NCBI GenBank assembly: GCA_900468535.1
Contig: UBTY01000010.1
Coordinates: forward strand, 46,309-110,308
Reading direction: 5' to 3'
From: Hyphomicrobiales bacterium
Lineage (GTDB): Bacteria > Pseudomonadota > Alphaproteobacteria > Rhizobiales > Rhizobiaceae
DNA: 64,000 nt
This document shows positions 1-8,849 of the stretch, one piece after another. The notes under the pieces were generated by a model that was not told where the DNA came from, made no database searches, and was given only the letters and a program-made list of their open reading frames with translations. Each line of letters opens with the position of its first letter. Position 1 is the first letter of the stretch. The translations under genes were made by a program, and so were the position numbers.

Positions 1-2
1 CG

Positions 3-92
3 GTGGTCGACGTTGATACCGGTCGCGCCCGCGGTCTTCCGGATTTCGTTTCCAAGCTTTTGGGCCGCTCGGGCGGCAAGGACCATGAGTAA
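3..92 (+). CDS. C-terminal end of an EmrA/HlyD-type efflux adaptor (partial)
   Basis: Frame 3 is open from the window edge to a TAA stop at 90-92, so only about 29 C-terminal residues are visible; the reading ends in GGKDHE. The stop lies 3 bases past the ATG (85-87) of the following EmrB-type exporter, a short stop-start overlap typical of co-translated emrA-emrB pairs. A short VDTGRARGLPDF-like tail fits the C-terminal strand region of HlyD-family periplasmic adaptors, which bridge an inner-membrane exporter to an outer-membrane channel. The family assignment rests mainly on position and on this short tail, so it is tentative. Confidence 0.5.
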   Translation: MVDVDTGRARGLPDFVSKLLGRSGGKDHE

Positions 93-1626
93 CGCTGCAT
101 CATCTCCGGCTACCCCGGTTGCCAATCGCGGCGCGATCACGGCCTGCGTCATTCTCGCCGTCATCATGCAGGCGCTGGATACGACCATCGCCAACGTCGC
201 GCTGCCCTATATCCAGGGCAGCGTTTCGGCGAGCGCCGACCAGATCAACTGGGTGCTGACCTCCTACATCGTGGCGGCTGCGATCATGACGCCGCCGTCG
301 GGCTTTCTTGCGGCCAAGTTCGGGCGCAAGCGGGTGCTGCTGGCGGCAATCGCCGGCTTCGTCTTCGCCTCCGTCCTGTGCGGCCTTGCACAATCGCTGA
401 ACCAGATCGTCGCTTTCCGCCTGTTGCAGGGCCTGTTCGGCGCGTCTCTGGTTCCTCTCTCTCAGGGCATCCTCCTCGACATCTATAGTGCCGAGGAGCG
501 CGGCTCGGCCATGGCCTTATTTGGCGTCTCGGTCATGGTCGGGCCGGTCTTGGGACCTGTCATCGGCGGCTGGCTGACCGATAACATCAGCTGGCGCTGG
601 GTGTTCTACATCAACATCCCGATCGGTGCGCTGGCGTTTGCCGGCATCGTGATCTACGTCACCGAAACGAAGCTGGACGCGCTGGCGAAGCTCGACTGGT
701 TCGGCTTCGGGATGATGAGTCTCGGTATCGCGTCGCTGCAGCTCTTTCTCGATCGCGGCGAACAGCTCAACTGGTTCGCATCGGGCGAGATCGTCATCGA
801 GGCGATCATCTGTGCCGCCGCTTTCTACCTGCTGATCGTGCACACGCTGACGACCGAAAAGTCCTTCGTGAATCCCCGGCTGTTCCTCGATCGGAATTTC
901 GCGGTGAGCATGCTCTTCATCTTCGTGATCGGCATTACCTATCTCGCCTCGCTGGCACTGATGACTCCCTATCTGCAGACGCTGATGGGCTATCCCGTCA
1001 TCACCGCGGGTATCGTCATGGGACCGCGCGGGCTTGGCACGATGCTTTGCATGTTCATCGTCGGCAAGCTGATCGGCAAGGTCGATACGCGTCTGCTGCT
1101 GGTGCTGGGCCTCGGGCTGACGGCCTGGGCGATGTACGACATGACCGGCTGGACGCCCGATGTTTCGCAGTGGACGATCGTGTCCGTCGGCTTCATTCAG
1201 GGCGCGGGACTCGGCTTCCTGTTCGTGCCGCTGACGACGATCGCCTTCTCGACGCTGCCCGCGCACATGCGCGGCGACGGCACCGGCCTTTACAACCTGT
1301 CGCGTAACATCGGTTCGAGCGTTGGTATCTCGATCGTTTCGGCGCTGCTGGTGGAGAACGCACAGGTCAACCATGAGAACATCGCAGCTTATGTGACGCC
1401 GTTCAACCGCGCCTTCGAGGCAACGGCGGCGCAGGGGATGAACCCACTGACCGCCGCCGGTCGCGCGGCGCTCAACGAAGTGATCACGCTGCAGTCGACG
1501 ATCATCGCCTATATCGACGATTTCAAGCTGCTGATGCTGATGTCGCTTGCCGTCATCCCGCTTGCGCTGCTGCTGCGCAAGCCGAAGGTAGCGCCGGTGA
1601 TGGACCACAGCGCCGTCATGGAATGA
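85..1626 (+). CDS. DHA2-family MFS multidrug exporter (EmrB-like)
   Basis: About 513 residues with some 14 hydrophobic segments, the size of DHA2 (14-TM) drug:proton antiporters. Visible signatures are the family N-terminal stretch QALDTTIANVALPYIQG, the loop 2-3 motif A (GFLAAKFGRKRV) and motif C (GPVLGPVIGGWLTD) of exporters. It should sit in the inner membrane and export hydrophobic compounds with an HlyD adaptor. The ATG at 85 is preferred over a longer in-frame reading from 13 because the upstream stretch lacks exporter character and is the coding end of the adaptor gene in another frame. A terminator hairpin follows at 1667-1698. Confidence 0.88.
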   Translation: MSNAASSPATPVANRGAITACVILAVIMQALDTTIANVALPYIQGSVSASADQINWVLTSYIVAAAIMTPPSGFLAAKFGRKRVLLAAIAGFVFASVLCGLAQSLNQIVAFRLLQGLFGASLVPLSQGILLDIYSAEERGSAMALFGVSVMVGPVLGPVIGGWLTDNISWRWVFYINIPIGALAFAGIVIYVTETKLDALAKLDWFGFGMMSLGIASLQLFLDRGEQLNWFASGEIVIEAIICAAAFYLLIVHTLTTEKSFVNPRLFLDRNFAVSMLFIFVIGITYLASLALMTPYLQTLMGYPVITAGIVMGPRGLGTMLCMFIVGKLIGKVDTRLLLVLGLGLTAWAMYDMTGWTPDVSQWTIVSVGFIQGAGLGFLFVPLTTIAFSTLPAHMRGDGTGLYNLSRNIGSSVGISIVSALLVENAQVNHENIAAYVTPFNRAFEATAAQGMNPLTAAGRAALNEVITLQSTIIAYIDDFKLLMLMSLAVIPLALLLRKPKVAPVMDHSAVME

Positions 1627-1629
1627 TGC

Positions 1630-2220
1630 TCAGCGAAACGGTTTGCTGAGATAACGGGATCCGGAGATGCCGAAGCGCCATGGTGCTTCGGCATTTTTCG
1701 TTATGCCGATGCGTCTGCCGGCGACAATCTCGACGGGGGCGGCAGGGGCGATCGAAAAGGGCGGCTCATCGAGGAGCCTGTCGTTCAGGGACAGATCGAT
1801 GCCGAGCGCCTGGCAGAGCTTGCCAGGGCCGCTGCAGAGTTGAGTCAACGCATCGTTGTTGCGCCGCTCGATCATGGTCGCGATGCCGGCCTCCGGCTCG
1901 AGTGCGCGGATCAGCACGGCGGAGCCCGTCGTGCAGACGAAATTCACGCACCAATGCATGCCGTAGATACGGTAGATGTAGACATTGCCGGGCTTGCCGA
2001 ACATGGCGCGGTTGCGCGGTGTGGGGCCGCGGAAGGCATGCGAGGCTTCGTCGTCAGGGAAATAGGCTTCGGTCTCGGTTATCCGACCGCCGACATCGCC
2101 GACGCGCAGATGGCAGCCAAGCAAATCCCGGGCAACAGCAATCGCATCGCGCTCGAAAAAGCGCGTGAGATCCGAGCCGGCAAGGGGAGCGGCGCCGATC
2201 GTACCGGCGGCATGTGTCAT
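1630..2220 (-). CDS. 3-methyladenine DNA glycosylase (MPG/AAG family)
   Basis: 196 residues, matching the compact bacterial alkyladenine-DNA glycosylases. It excises alkylated purines in base excision repair. Family landmarks are FFERDAIAVARDLLGC near the N-terminus, the catalytic ITETEAY segment, AMFGKPGNVYIYRIYGMHWCVN, LIRALEP and SGPGKLCQALGI. The start at 2220 (MTHAAG) is chosen because a longer in-frame reading to 2448 runs into the neighbouring small gene and has no family resemblance. It lies 28 bases behind the small DTFPASDP protein gene on the same strand. Its last 20 codons contain a terminator-like hairpin serving the opposite strand. Confidence 0.93.
   Translation of the reverse strand: MTHAAGTIGAAPLAGSDLTRFFERDAIAVARDLLGCHLRVGDVGGRITETEAYFPDDEASHAFRGPTPRNRAMFGKPGNVYIYRIYGMHWCVNFVCTTGSAVLIRALEPEAGIATMIERRNNDALTQLCSGPGKLCQALGIDLSLNDRLLDEPPFSIAPAAPVEIVAGRRIGITKNAEAPWRFGISGSRYLSKPFR
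1667..1698 (+). terminator. Intrinsic terminator lying inside the 3' end of the glycosylase gene
   Basis: A perfect 10-bp stem, ATGCCGAAGC (1667-1676) with GCTTCGGCAT (1685-1694), has an 8-base loop and is followed by a short T-run. It sits about 40 bases after the MFS exporter stop and therefore overlaps the C-terminal codons of the convergent glycosylase gene. Confidence 0.7.
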
Positions 2221-2248
2221 CTGCTTCAGGCTTCCGATCCGTTGGGCA

Positions 2249-3506
<1,258 letters not shown>

Positions 3507-3541
3507 TCTATTTGTTCGCTAAATCCGGATAGTGATGCCGA

Positions 3542-3556
3542 ATAATGGCCGATTAT
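3542..3556. promoter_or_regulatory. Candidate LysR operator (T-N11-A palindrome)
   Basis: Perfect inverted repeat ATAAT-GGCCG-ATTAT between the divergent LysR and SDR genes. Within it T3543 and A3555 are 11 bases apart, which is the canonical LysR-box spacing. Function is inferred from form and position only. Confidence 0.45.
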
Positions 3557-3628
3557 CCGCCATTCGAAAAGGGGCATCTTCTTCTCATCGAAAACGCGGA
3601 AAGCCGCATCGAGTGAAGGAGAAAGACA

Positions 3629-4369
3629 ATGAGCAGCAACGAGAACAAGGTCGCACTGGTGACAGGTGCATCGAGAGGCATCGGCGCAGCAATTGCAGAA
3701 CGGCTCGCACAGGACGGTTTCACAGTCGTCGTCAACTATGCCGGCAATGCCGCACTTGCCGAAGCTCTGGTAGAGAAGATCGAGCAGAGCGGGGGCAGGG
3801 CGCTGACGGCTCAGGCCGATGTCAGCGATCCCGCAGCCGTCCGCCGCATGTTCGACGCTGCGGAAGCAGCCTTCGGTGGCGTGGATGTGCTGGTCAACAA
3901 TGCCGGCATCATGCAACTCGCGTCGATTGCCGATGCGGACGATGCAAATTTCGATCGCCAGGTCAGCGTGAATTTGAAGGGCACCTTCAACACTCTGCAC
4001 GAGGCCGCAAAGCGCCTTCGCAACGGTGGCCGCATCATTAACTTCTCGACGAGCGTCGTCGGGCTGAAGCTTGAAAACTACGGTGTCTACGCCGCAACCA
4101 AGGCGGCCGTCGAGACGCTGACGGCGATCATGTCGAAGGAAATGCGCGGTCGCGACATCACCGTGAATGCCGTGGCTCCTGGGCCGACGGCAACCGACCT
4201 TTTCCTCGACGGCAAGTCGGATGAGTTGATCGCCCGCATGGCCAAGATGAACCCGCTGGAGCGCCTGGGAACGCCTGAGGATATCGCCGCGTCGGTTTCG
4301 TTCCTGGCAGGCCCCGACGGCAGTTGGATCAACGGCCAGGTGCTGCGCGCCAACGGCGGCATCATCTGA
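3629..4369 (+). CDS. SDR-family NAD(P)-dependent oxidoreductase
   Basis: 246 residues, the classical short-chain dehydrogenase length. The Rossmann TGASRGIG motif is at about residues 12-19, followed by NNAGIM, then a catalytic Ser in INFSTS and YAATK (Tyr/Lys) near residue 155. The C-terminal SWINGQVLRANGG is typical of FabG-like enzymes. The substrate cannot be read from the sequence. It is divergent from the LysR gene at 2616-3506 and is followed 85 bases later by a second, dissimilar SDR gene, suggesting one LysR-controlled unit. Confidence 0.92.
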   Translation: MSSNENKVALVTGASRGIGAAIAERLAQDGFTVVVNYAGNAALAEALVEKIEQSGGRALTAQADVSDPAAVRRMFDAAEAAFGGVDVLVNNAGIMQLASIADADDANFDRQVSVNLKGTFNTLHEAAKRLRNGGRIINFSTSVVGLKLENYGVYAATKAAVETLTAIMSKEMRGRDITVNAVAPGPTATDLFLDGKSDELIARMAKMNPLERLGTPEDIAASVSFLAGPDGSWINGQVLRANGGII

Positions 4370-4454
4370 TTTCCAGCCTTGCGGCGGCGGGTTTGGTCCG
4401 CCGTCCACTCTCCAACATCAGACCTTACCAGTCATTATTCGAAGGAACGGAACA

Positions 4455-5354
4455 ATGGAAAAGCAGGTCATCGTCATAACAGGCGCGTCCAGCGGCTTCG
4501 GCGCTCTCACCGCCCGCACGCTCGCCAGGGAAGGGCATGTCGTTTACGCCGGCATTCGCGATACGATGGGCCGCAACGCAAAGGCTGTCGCCGAAATCGT
4601 GGCGTTCTCGCGGGACAACAATGTCGATCTCCGCTCGGTCGAACTCGATGTCGTCTCGGACGCTTCCATCGCAGCCGGTATTGCGAAGGTGCTCGAAGAG
4701 GCGGGCAGGCTGGATGTGATCATCCACAATGCCGGTCACATGTCCTTCGGACCGGCCGAGGCATTCACGCCGGAGCAATATGCAGAGTTGTTCGACATCA
4801 ACGTGTTGTCGACGCAGCGGGTGAACCGCGCCGTGCTTCCCCATATGCGCAAGCGCGGCAAGGGGCTCGTCGTCTGGGTGTCTTCATCCAGCACGCGCGG
4901 CGGTACGCCTCCCTATCTCGCACCCTATTTCGCGGCAAAAGCGGCGATGGACTCGCTTGCCGTCTCCTATGCGTCGGAGCTTGCACGCTGGGGCATCGAG
5001 ACCGCGATCATCGTGCCCGGGGCCTTTACCAAGGGTACCAACCACTTCGCGCATTCCGGCTCGCCGGCTGACGCGGCACGCGCGGCCGAATATAACGACG
5101 GACCCTACAAGGGTGTGCCGGAGCAGGCGCTGCAGGGACTCGCCGCGCTCGAACCTGCCGACGCGGATGCGGGTGCCGTTGCAACTGCGATCGCGAAGGT
5201 CATTGCGATGCCTTTCGGCAAGCGGCCGTTCCGTACGCATATCGATCCGTCGGAAGACGGTGCGGAGGTGGTCAATGGTGTTGCTGATCGGGTTCGCGCC
5301 GAGATGTTCCGCCGCATCGGCCTGGAGGATCTGCTCAAGCCCGCCGTTCACTAA
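4455..5354 (+). CDS. SDR-family oxidoreductase (second copy, extended C-terminus)
   Basis: 299 residues. TGASSGFG forms the NAD(P)-binding loop near the N-terminus, HNAGHMSFGPAE follows the fourth strand, and the active site reads VSSSSTRGG followed by YFAAK. The C-terminal 50 residues after PFRTHIDPSEDGAEVV are longer than in the preceding SDR. A purine-rich AAGGAACGG precedes the ATG at a normal distance. It appears co-transcribed with the SDR at 3629. Sequence similarity between the two is limited to the fold motifs, so they are unlikely to be recent duplicates. Confidence 0.92.
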   Translation: MEKQVIVITGASSGFGALTARTLAREGHVVYAGIRDTMGRNAKAVAEIVAFSRDNNVDLRSVELDVVSDASIAAGIAKVLEEAGRLDVIIHNAGHMSFGPAEAFTPEQYAELFDINVLSTQRVNRAVLPHMRKRGKGLVVWVSSSSTRGGTPPYLAPYFAAKAAMDSLAVSYASELARWGIETAIIVPGAFTKGTNHFAHSGSPADAARAAEYNDGPYKGVPEQALQGLAALEPADADAGAVATAIAKVIAMPFGKRPFRTHIDPSEDGAEVVNGVADRVRAEMFRRIGLEDLLKPAVH

Positions 5355-5554
5355 ACCGTGATACCTGCCATTGTTCCGTTTTTGCGAACCTTTTATGCAC
5401 GAATCAGCACTTAACAAACGGCAAAAAGCAGGCTTATATTAGCGTTGTAAAGGCGACTGTAAGACCTCCAAGTCCTGGCGCCAACCTCAGATACCGGCCG
5501 AGCCATTTTCCCTGGTGACGCGGCAGGGTCTGAAAGGAATTCGATGATAGACAG

Positions 5555-5590
5555 TTGCGGCCCGTCGAAGGAAGTCCTTCCGGGCCGCAA
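5555..5590. terminator. Long hairpin between convergent SDR and LysR genes
   Basis: TTGCGGCCCG (5555-5564) pairs with CGGGCCGCAA (5581-5590), and an inner GAAGGA/TCCTTC stem closes the loop. No T-run follows on either strand. The rest of the 241-base gap from 5355 shows no gene. Confidence 0.5.
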
Positions 5591-5595
5591 TTGCA

Positions 5596-6507
5596 TCATG
5601 GATCATTCAGCTTCGCATCCGAGAGCAGTTTCACCAGCCAGTCGACGAAGACGCGGACCTTGTTGCTGAGGTGCCGGTTCGGCGGATAGACGATGTAGAG
5701 CGGCAATGGTTCGCGGGTCCATTCCGGAAGAAGCTCGACGAGATCGCCTTTCGCCAGTTCGTTGCGGATCATGAAGCGCGGAAGCTGTGCGATGCCAAGC
5801 CCGTTCAATGTGGCGTTGACGAACGTCCTGCTGTCGTTGACGGAGAGCAGGTAGCGCGGGTTGATCTCCAGATCCTCGTTGTCCTTGCGGAATTCGAAGG
5901 GAAGTGTCCGGTTCGTCTGAGCGCGGAAGTAACTAACTGAATAATGGTCGTTTTCCAGCTCCTCCGGACGGGTCGGGATGCCGAATTTTTCGATGTAGAG
6001 CGGTGCGGCGCAGGTCAGCATTTCGACTTCCGAGACGCGCCGCGCGATCAGCGATTGGTCGGCCGGCGTGCCGGCGCGCAGCGCGCAGTCGACGTTCTCG
6101 GCAAGATAGTCGACGGTGCGGTCGCCGACGCCGAGATCGACCCTGATATCGGGATATTTCTGGTAAAAGTCGCAAAGCGCTGGCACGACGATCCAGTCGG
6201 CAAAGGCGCCGGCCATTTCGACGCGCAGGCGTCCGGTCGGCAGGCCTTGCGAGTTTGTGAGGCTGCCGTCCAGTTCCTCGAGTTCCGACACGATCTGTGC
6301 CGCTCGCTCGTAGTAGAGCGCGCCATCGGTCGTCACCATGACGCGGCGCGTGGTGCGGTTGAGAAGCTTGGTGTGCAGATGTGCCTCAAGCCCCTGAATA
6401 AGATTGGTCACCGTCGCCTTGGGCATGGCGAGTGTGTCGGCGGCCCGTGTGAAATTGCCCGTCTCTACGACGCGGATGAAGGCGCGCATTGCCGAGAGCT
6501 GGTCCAT
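5596..6507 (-). CDS. LysR-family transcriptional regulator (paralogue-like)
   Basis: 303 residues. The N-terminal winged HTH reads MDQLSAMRAFIRVVETGNF, then AMPKATVTNLIQGLEAHL and LLNRTTRR; the effector domain follows from about residue 90. Opening and closing sequences parallel those of the LysR at 2616-3506. It is divergent from the hydrolase-like gene and RND efflux genes that start at 6677, making the efflux operon its likely target. Two palindromes lie in the 169-base gap. It converges on the second SDR gene, with a hairpin between. Confidence 0.93.
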   Translation of the reverse strand: MDQLSAMRAFIRVVETGNFTRAADTLAMPKATVTNLIQGLEAHLHTKLLNRTTRRVMVTTDGALYYERAAQIVSELEELDGSLTNSQGLPTGRLRVEMAGAFADWIVVPALCDFYQKYPDIRVDLGVGDRTVDYLAENVDCALRAGTPADQSLIARRVSEVEMLTCAAPLYIEKFGIPTRPEELENDHYSVSYFRAQTNRTLPFEFRKDNEDLEINPRYLLSVNDSRTFVNATLNGLGIAQLPRFMIRNELAKGDLVELLPEWTREPLPLYIVYPPNRHLSNKVRVFVDWLVKLLSDAKLNDP

Positions 6508-6540
6508 CGGAAATCACCTAAGCAGGTTGCACTGCGGTAT

Positions 6541-6558
6541 TGTTCGAAATCTGGAACA
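6541..6558. promoter_or_regulatory. Palindrome upstream of the efflux operon, possible LysR site
   Basis: Perfect inverted repeat TGTTC-N8-GAACA, 33 bases upstream of the LysR start. The spacing gives T-N10-A or T-N12-A rather than the textbook T-N11-A. Confidence 0.4.
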
Positions 6559-6579
6559 GTGTAATCGCGATGGCGTCAC

Positions 6580-6599
6580 TTATTCCGTGAGTGGAATAA
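6580..6599. promoter_or_regulatory. Second palindrome upstream of the efflux operon
   Basis: Perfect 7-base arms TTATTCC-N6-GGAATAA, centred about 87 bases before the hydrolase-like gene and 40 bases from the first palindrome. Either could be the LysR operator or bind another regulator. Confidence 0.4.
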
Positions 6600-6676
6600 C
6601 AATATCTTTTTTTCAGAAATTGCAAGCCGCCGCGGCACGCAATATGTTTTACTCCGATCAGGAGAAAGCTGGAACG

Positions 6677-7498
6677 ATGACGGTGCAAGTGAAAGACATG
6701 GTGCTGGAGAAGGTGGCCATCGGCCCCGTTTCCGCGCGCGTCTATCAGGGCGCCGAATTCGGCAAGGGTTCGCCGATCGTGCTGTTCTTCCATGGTGGCT
6801 CCTTCCAGCGATCCGGACTGCAGGACAGCCCGGTTGCGGAGGCAATCGCCAGCGCCGGCGCCATCGTCGTCGTGGCCGACTATAATGCGCCGCTCGGGAA
6901 CGTCTTTCCAAAGCCGCTTGAAGTCGGCTATTCGCTGTTTTCCTACATGGCCAACAAGCGCGCTTCCGGTATCGGCGATCGCAATTCGCTGTTGCTGGTG
7001 GCTGGCGAGGAAGCGGGCGGCAACATTGCCGCCGGTGTCGCCTTCAAGGCGCGCGACCACTACGCCGATGCGCTCGATGGCCAGATCCTCATCTCTCCCT
7101 TGCTTGACCCCTTCATGGGCTCGGCCTCGATCCGTGAGGCTGACAGCATTGGCATGCGCCAGCGCTGGGCGGACGGATGGAGCCATTACCTCAGCGGCGG
7201 CGGGTGCCATCCTTATGCAGCGCCCTGTCTCTGCTCCCGTATTGCGGGCGTTGCGCCCGCTCTGGTTTTCACCGCCGGAGATGACCCGCTCCGCGATGAA
7301 ACGCTTGGCTACGCCGACCGCCTGAAGCAGGCCGGTGTTGCAGTTCGCCAGCATGTTCTCCCCGCCGGGGCAGGCTGGCCGTCGATTTACGGCGGGACGT
7401 CCGACAAGGCGCCGAAGTGGCATGAGAGCATCAGCCGCGAATTCGGAAACTTCGTTCGGGATATGCGCAGACAACCCATTGCATTGAAGACGAACTGA
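6677..7498 (+). CDS. Alpha/beta-hydrolase (HSL-like) fold protein lacking catalytic residues
   Basis: 273 residues resembling hormone-sensitive-lipase-type esterases. The oxyanion-hole motif HGGSF is at 39-43. At the nucleophile elbow, where the family has GDSAGG, the sequence reads GEEAGG (110-115), so Glu replaces the Ser at 112. The acid DPLRDE (203-208) is kept. The usual His motif (HGF) after the last strand reads PAGAGWPSIYGG (229-240) with no His. It is therefore probably not a normal esterase. ATG 6677 follows AGGAG by 12 bases; an alternative ATG is at 6644. It is first in line with the RND adaptor (36-base gap) and divergent from the LysR regulator, suggesting a role in sensing or binding a pump substrate. 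That role is inference. Confidence 0.8.
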   Translation: MTVQVKDMVLEKVAIGPVSARVYQGAEFGKGSPIVLFFHGGSFQRSGLQDSPVAEAIASAGAIVVVADYNAPLGNVFPKPLEVGYSLFSYMANKRASGIGDRNSLLLVAGEEAGGNIAAGVAFKARDHYADALDGQILISPLLDPFMGSASIREADSIGMRQRWADGWSHYLSGGGCHPYAAPCLCSRIAGVAPALVFTAGDDPLRDETLGYADRLKQAGVAVRQHVLPAGAGWPSIYGGTSDKAPKWHESISREFGNFVRDMRRQPIALKTN

Positions 7499-7534
7499 TT
7501 ATTTTCGGCCGTGAGGGCCGTAAGGAGAATACCA

Positions 7535-8725
7535 ATGACGTCCAGTAAGAAGCGCTGGGCCCTTGTGGGCGCCGGTCTGAGCCTTGCTGCGTCCGTTTCG
7601 GCCGCAGCCATCTTTTTCGAACTGCCGATGAGCGCGACCGCCACGGCCGCTACCGCCCCCGCACAGGCTCCCGCTGTGCCGGTGACGGTTGCCGTCGTCG
7701 CTAGCCGCGACGTGACGACATGGCAGGACTTTTCCGGCCGGCTCGAGGCGGTCGACCGCGTGCAGATCCGTTCGCGCGTCGCGGGCGCCGTCCAATCCGT
7801 GCATTTCCGCGAAGGCGCGTTGGTGAAGGCGGGCGATCTGCTGTTCACTATCGATCCAGAGCCCTACCAGGCGGCGGTTTCCCAGGCGGAAGGGCAGGTT
7901 GCCTCCGCCGAGGCGAAGGTCAATCTCGCCCAGATCGAGCTGGAGCGCGGCCGTAGGCTTTCGGACAACAAGACGATTTCGCAAAGCGATCTCGATCAGC
8001 GCCAGAATGCCTTCACGGAAGCGCAGGCCGGTCTTCGCACCGCTCAGGCTGCGCTTCGCTCGGCGCAGCTCGAGCTTGGCTATACCGAGGTCCACGCACC
8101 GGTCGCCGGTCGTGTCGGCAAGATCGAGATTACGGTCGGCAACCTTGTTGCGGCTGGCTCCACATCTCCCGCCTTGACGACGCTGGTGTCGGTCGATCCG
8201 ATCTACGCAAGCTTCAATGCCAGCGAGGAGATGGTCACCAAGGCGCTTTCCGAGTTGCCGGCTGGTGATGGCGCGGTTCCTGCCGTCGAGCAGATCCCGG
8301 TCGAGGTCGGCACGCTGGCTGACGAAGGCACGCCGATCAAGGGCAAGCTGCAACTGATCGACAATCAGGTCGATGCGGCAAGCGGCACGATCGGCGTTCG
8401 CGCCATCTTCGACAATCCGGGCGGCAAGCTCATCCCCGGTCAGTTCGTTCGCGTCCGCATGGGCGAGCCGAAGGCCGAGAACAAAATCCTGATCAGCGAC
8501 CGCGCGATCGGCACCGACCAGGACAAGAAGTTCGTGTTCGTCGTCGATGCCGAAAACAAGGTCAGCTACCGGCCGGTCCAGCTCGGTGCGGCAGCGGAAG
8601 GACAGCGGATCGTCGAAAGCGGTCTTGCTGTCGGCGACAAGATCGTCGTCAACGGTCTGCAGCGTATCCGCCCCGGTGCAGTGGTTGCACCGCAGGCAGA
8701 AGAAAAAGTCGCGACGGCTCAGTAA
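7535..8725 (+). CDS. RND efflux periplasmic adaptor (MexE/AcrA-like)
   Basis: 396 residues. An N-terminal membrane anchor or signal (about residues 8-30) lacks a lipobox cysteine. It is followed by the barrel-sandwich/lipoyl half-motif SRVAGAVQSVHFREGALVKAGDLLF, an alpha-hairpin (about 100-165), the second half-motif VHAPVAGRVGKIEITVGNLV, and beta-barrel and membrane-proximal domains. It would couple the inner-membrane RND pump to a TolC-type channel. An AAGGAGA Shine-Dalgarno precedes ATG 7535 by 6 bases. The pump gene follows 124 bases downstream. No outer-membrane factor gene is in the window, so the channel must be supplied from elsewhere. Confidence 0.93.
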   Translation: MTSSKKRWALVGAGLSLAASVSAAAIFFELPMSATATAATAPAQAPAVPVTVAVVASRDVTTWQDFSGRLEAVDRVQIRSRVAGAVQSVHFREGALVKAGDLLFTIDPEPYQAAVSQAEGQVASAEAKVNLAQIELERGRRLSDNKTISQSDLDQRQNAFTEAQAGLRTAQAALRSAQLELGYTEVHAPVAGRVGKIEITVGNLVAAGSTSPALTTLVSVDPIYASFNASEEMVTKALSELPAGDGAVPAVEQIPVEVGTLADEGTPIKGKLQLIDNQVDAASGTIGVRAIFDNPGGKLIPGQFVRVRMGEPKAENKILISDRAIGTDQDKKFVFVVDAENKVSYRPVQLGAAAEGQRIVESGLAVGDKIVVNGLQRIRPGAVVAPQAEEKVATAQ

Positions 8726-8849
8726 GCCGAAGCATTCGGAGCGTCTCGGCGCTCCGCGATAATTCCGAAATGACGTGATCCACCGGCGGTCTCCCAACCG
8801 CCGGAGAGGGTCGTTGCATCCCAAGTTTCATCCCGGAGAGGGCTTTGAA

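Noticed and set aside
517-1608. Long minus-strand reading frame opposite the MFS gene
   Set aside because: It is the low-complexity Arg/His/Asp-rich mirror of a high-GC gene, without a ribosome-binding site or family motif.
6404-6676. N-terminal extension of the hydrolase-like protein
   Set aside because: It would overlap the start of the divergent LysR gene and the palindromes, and lacks resemblance to the family; ATG 6677 or 6644 is more credible.
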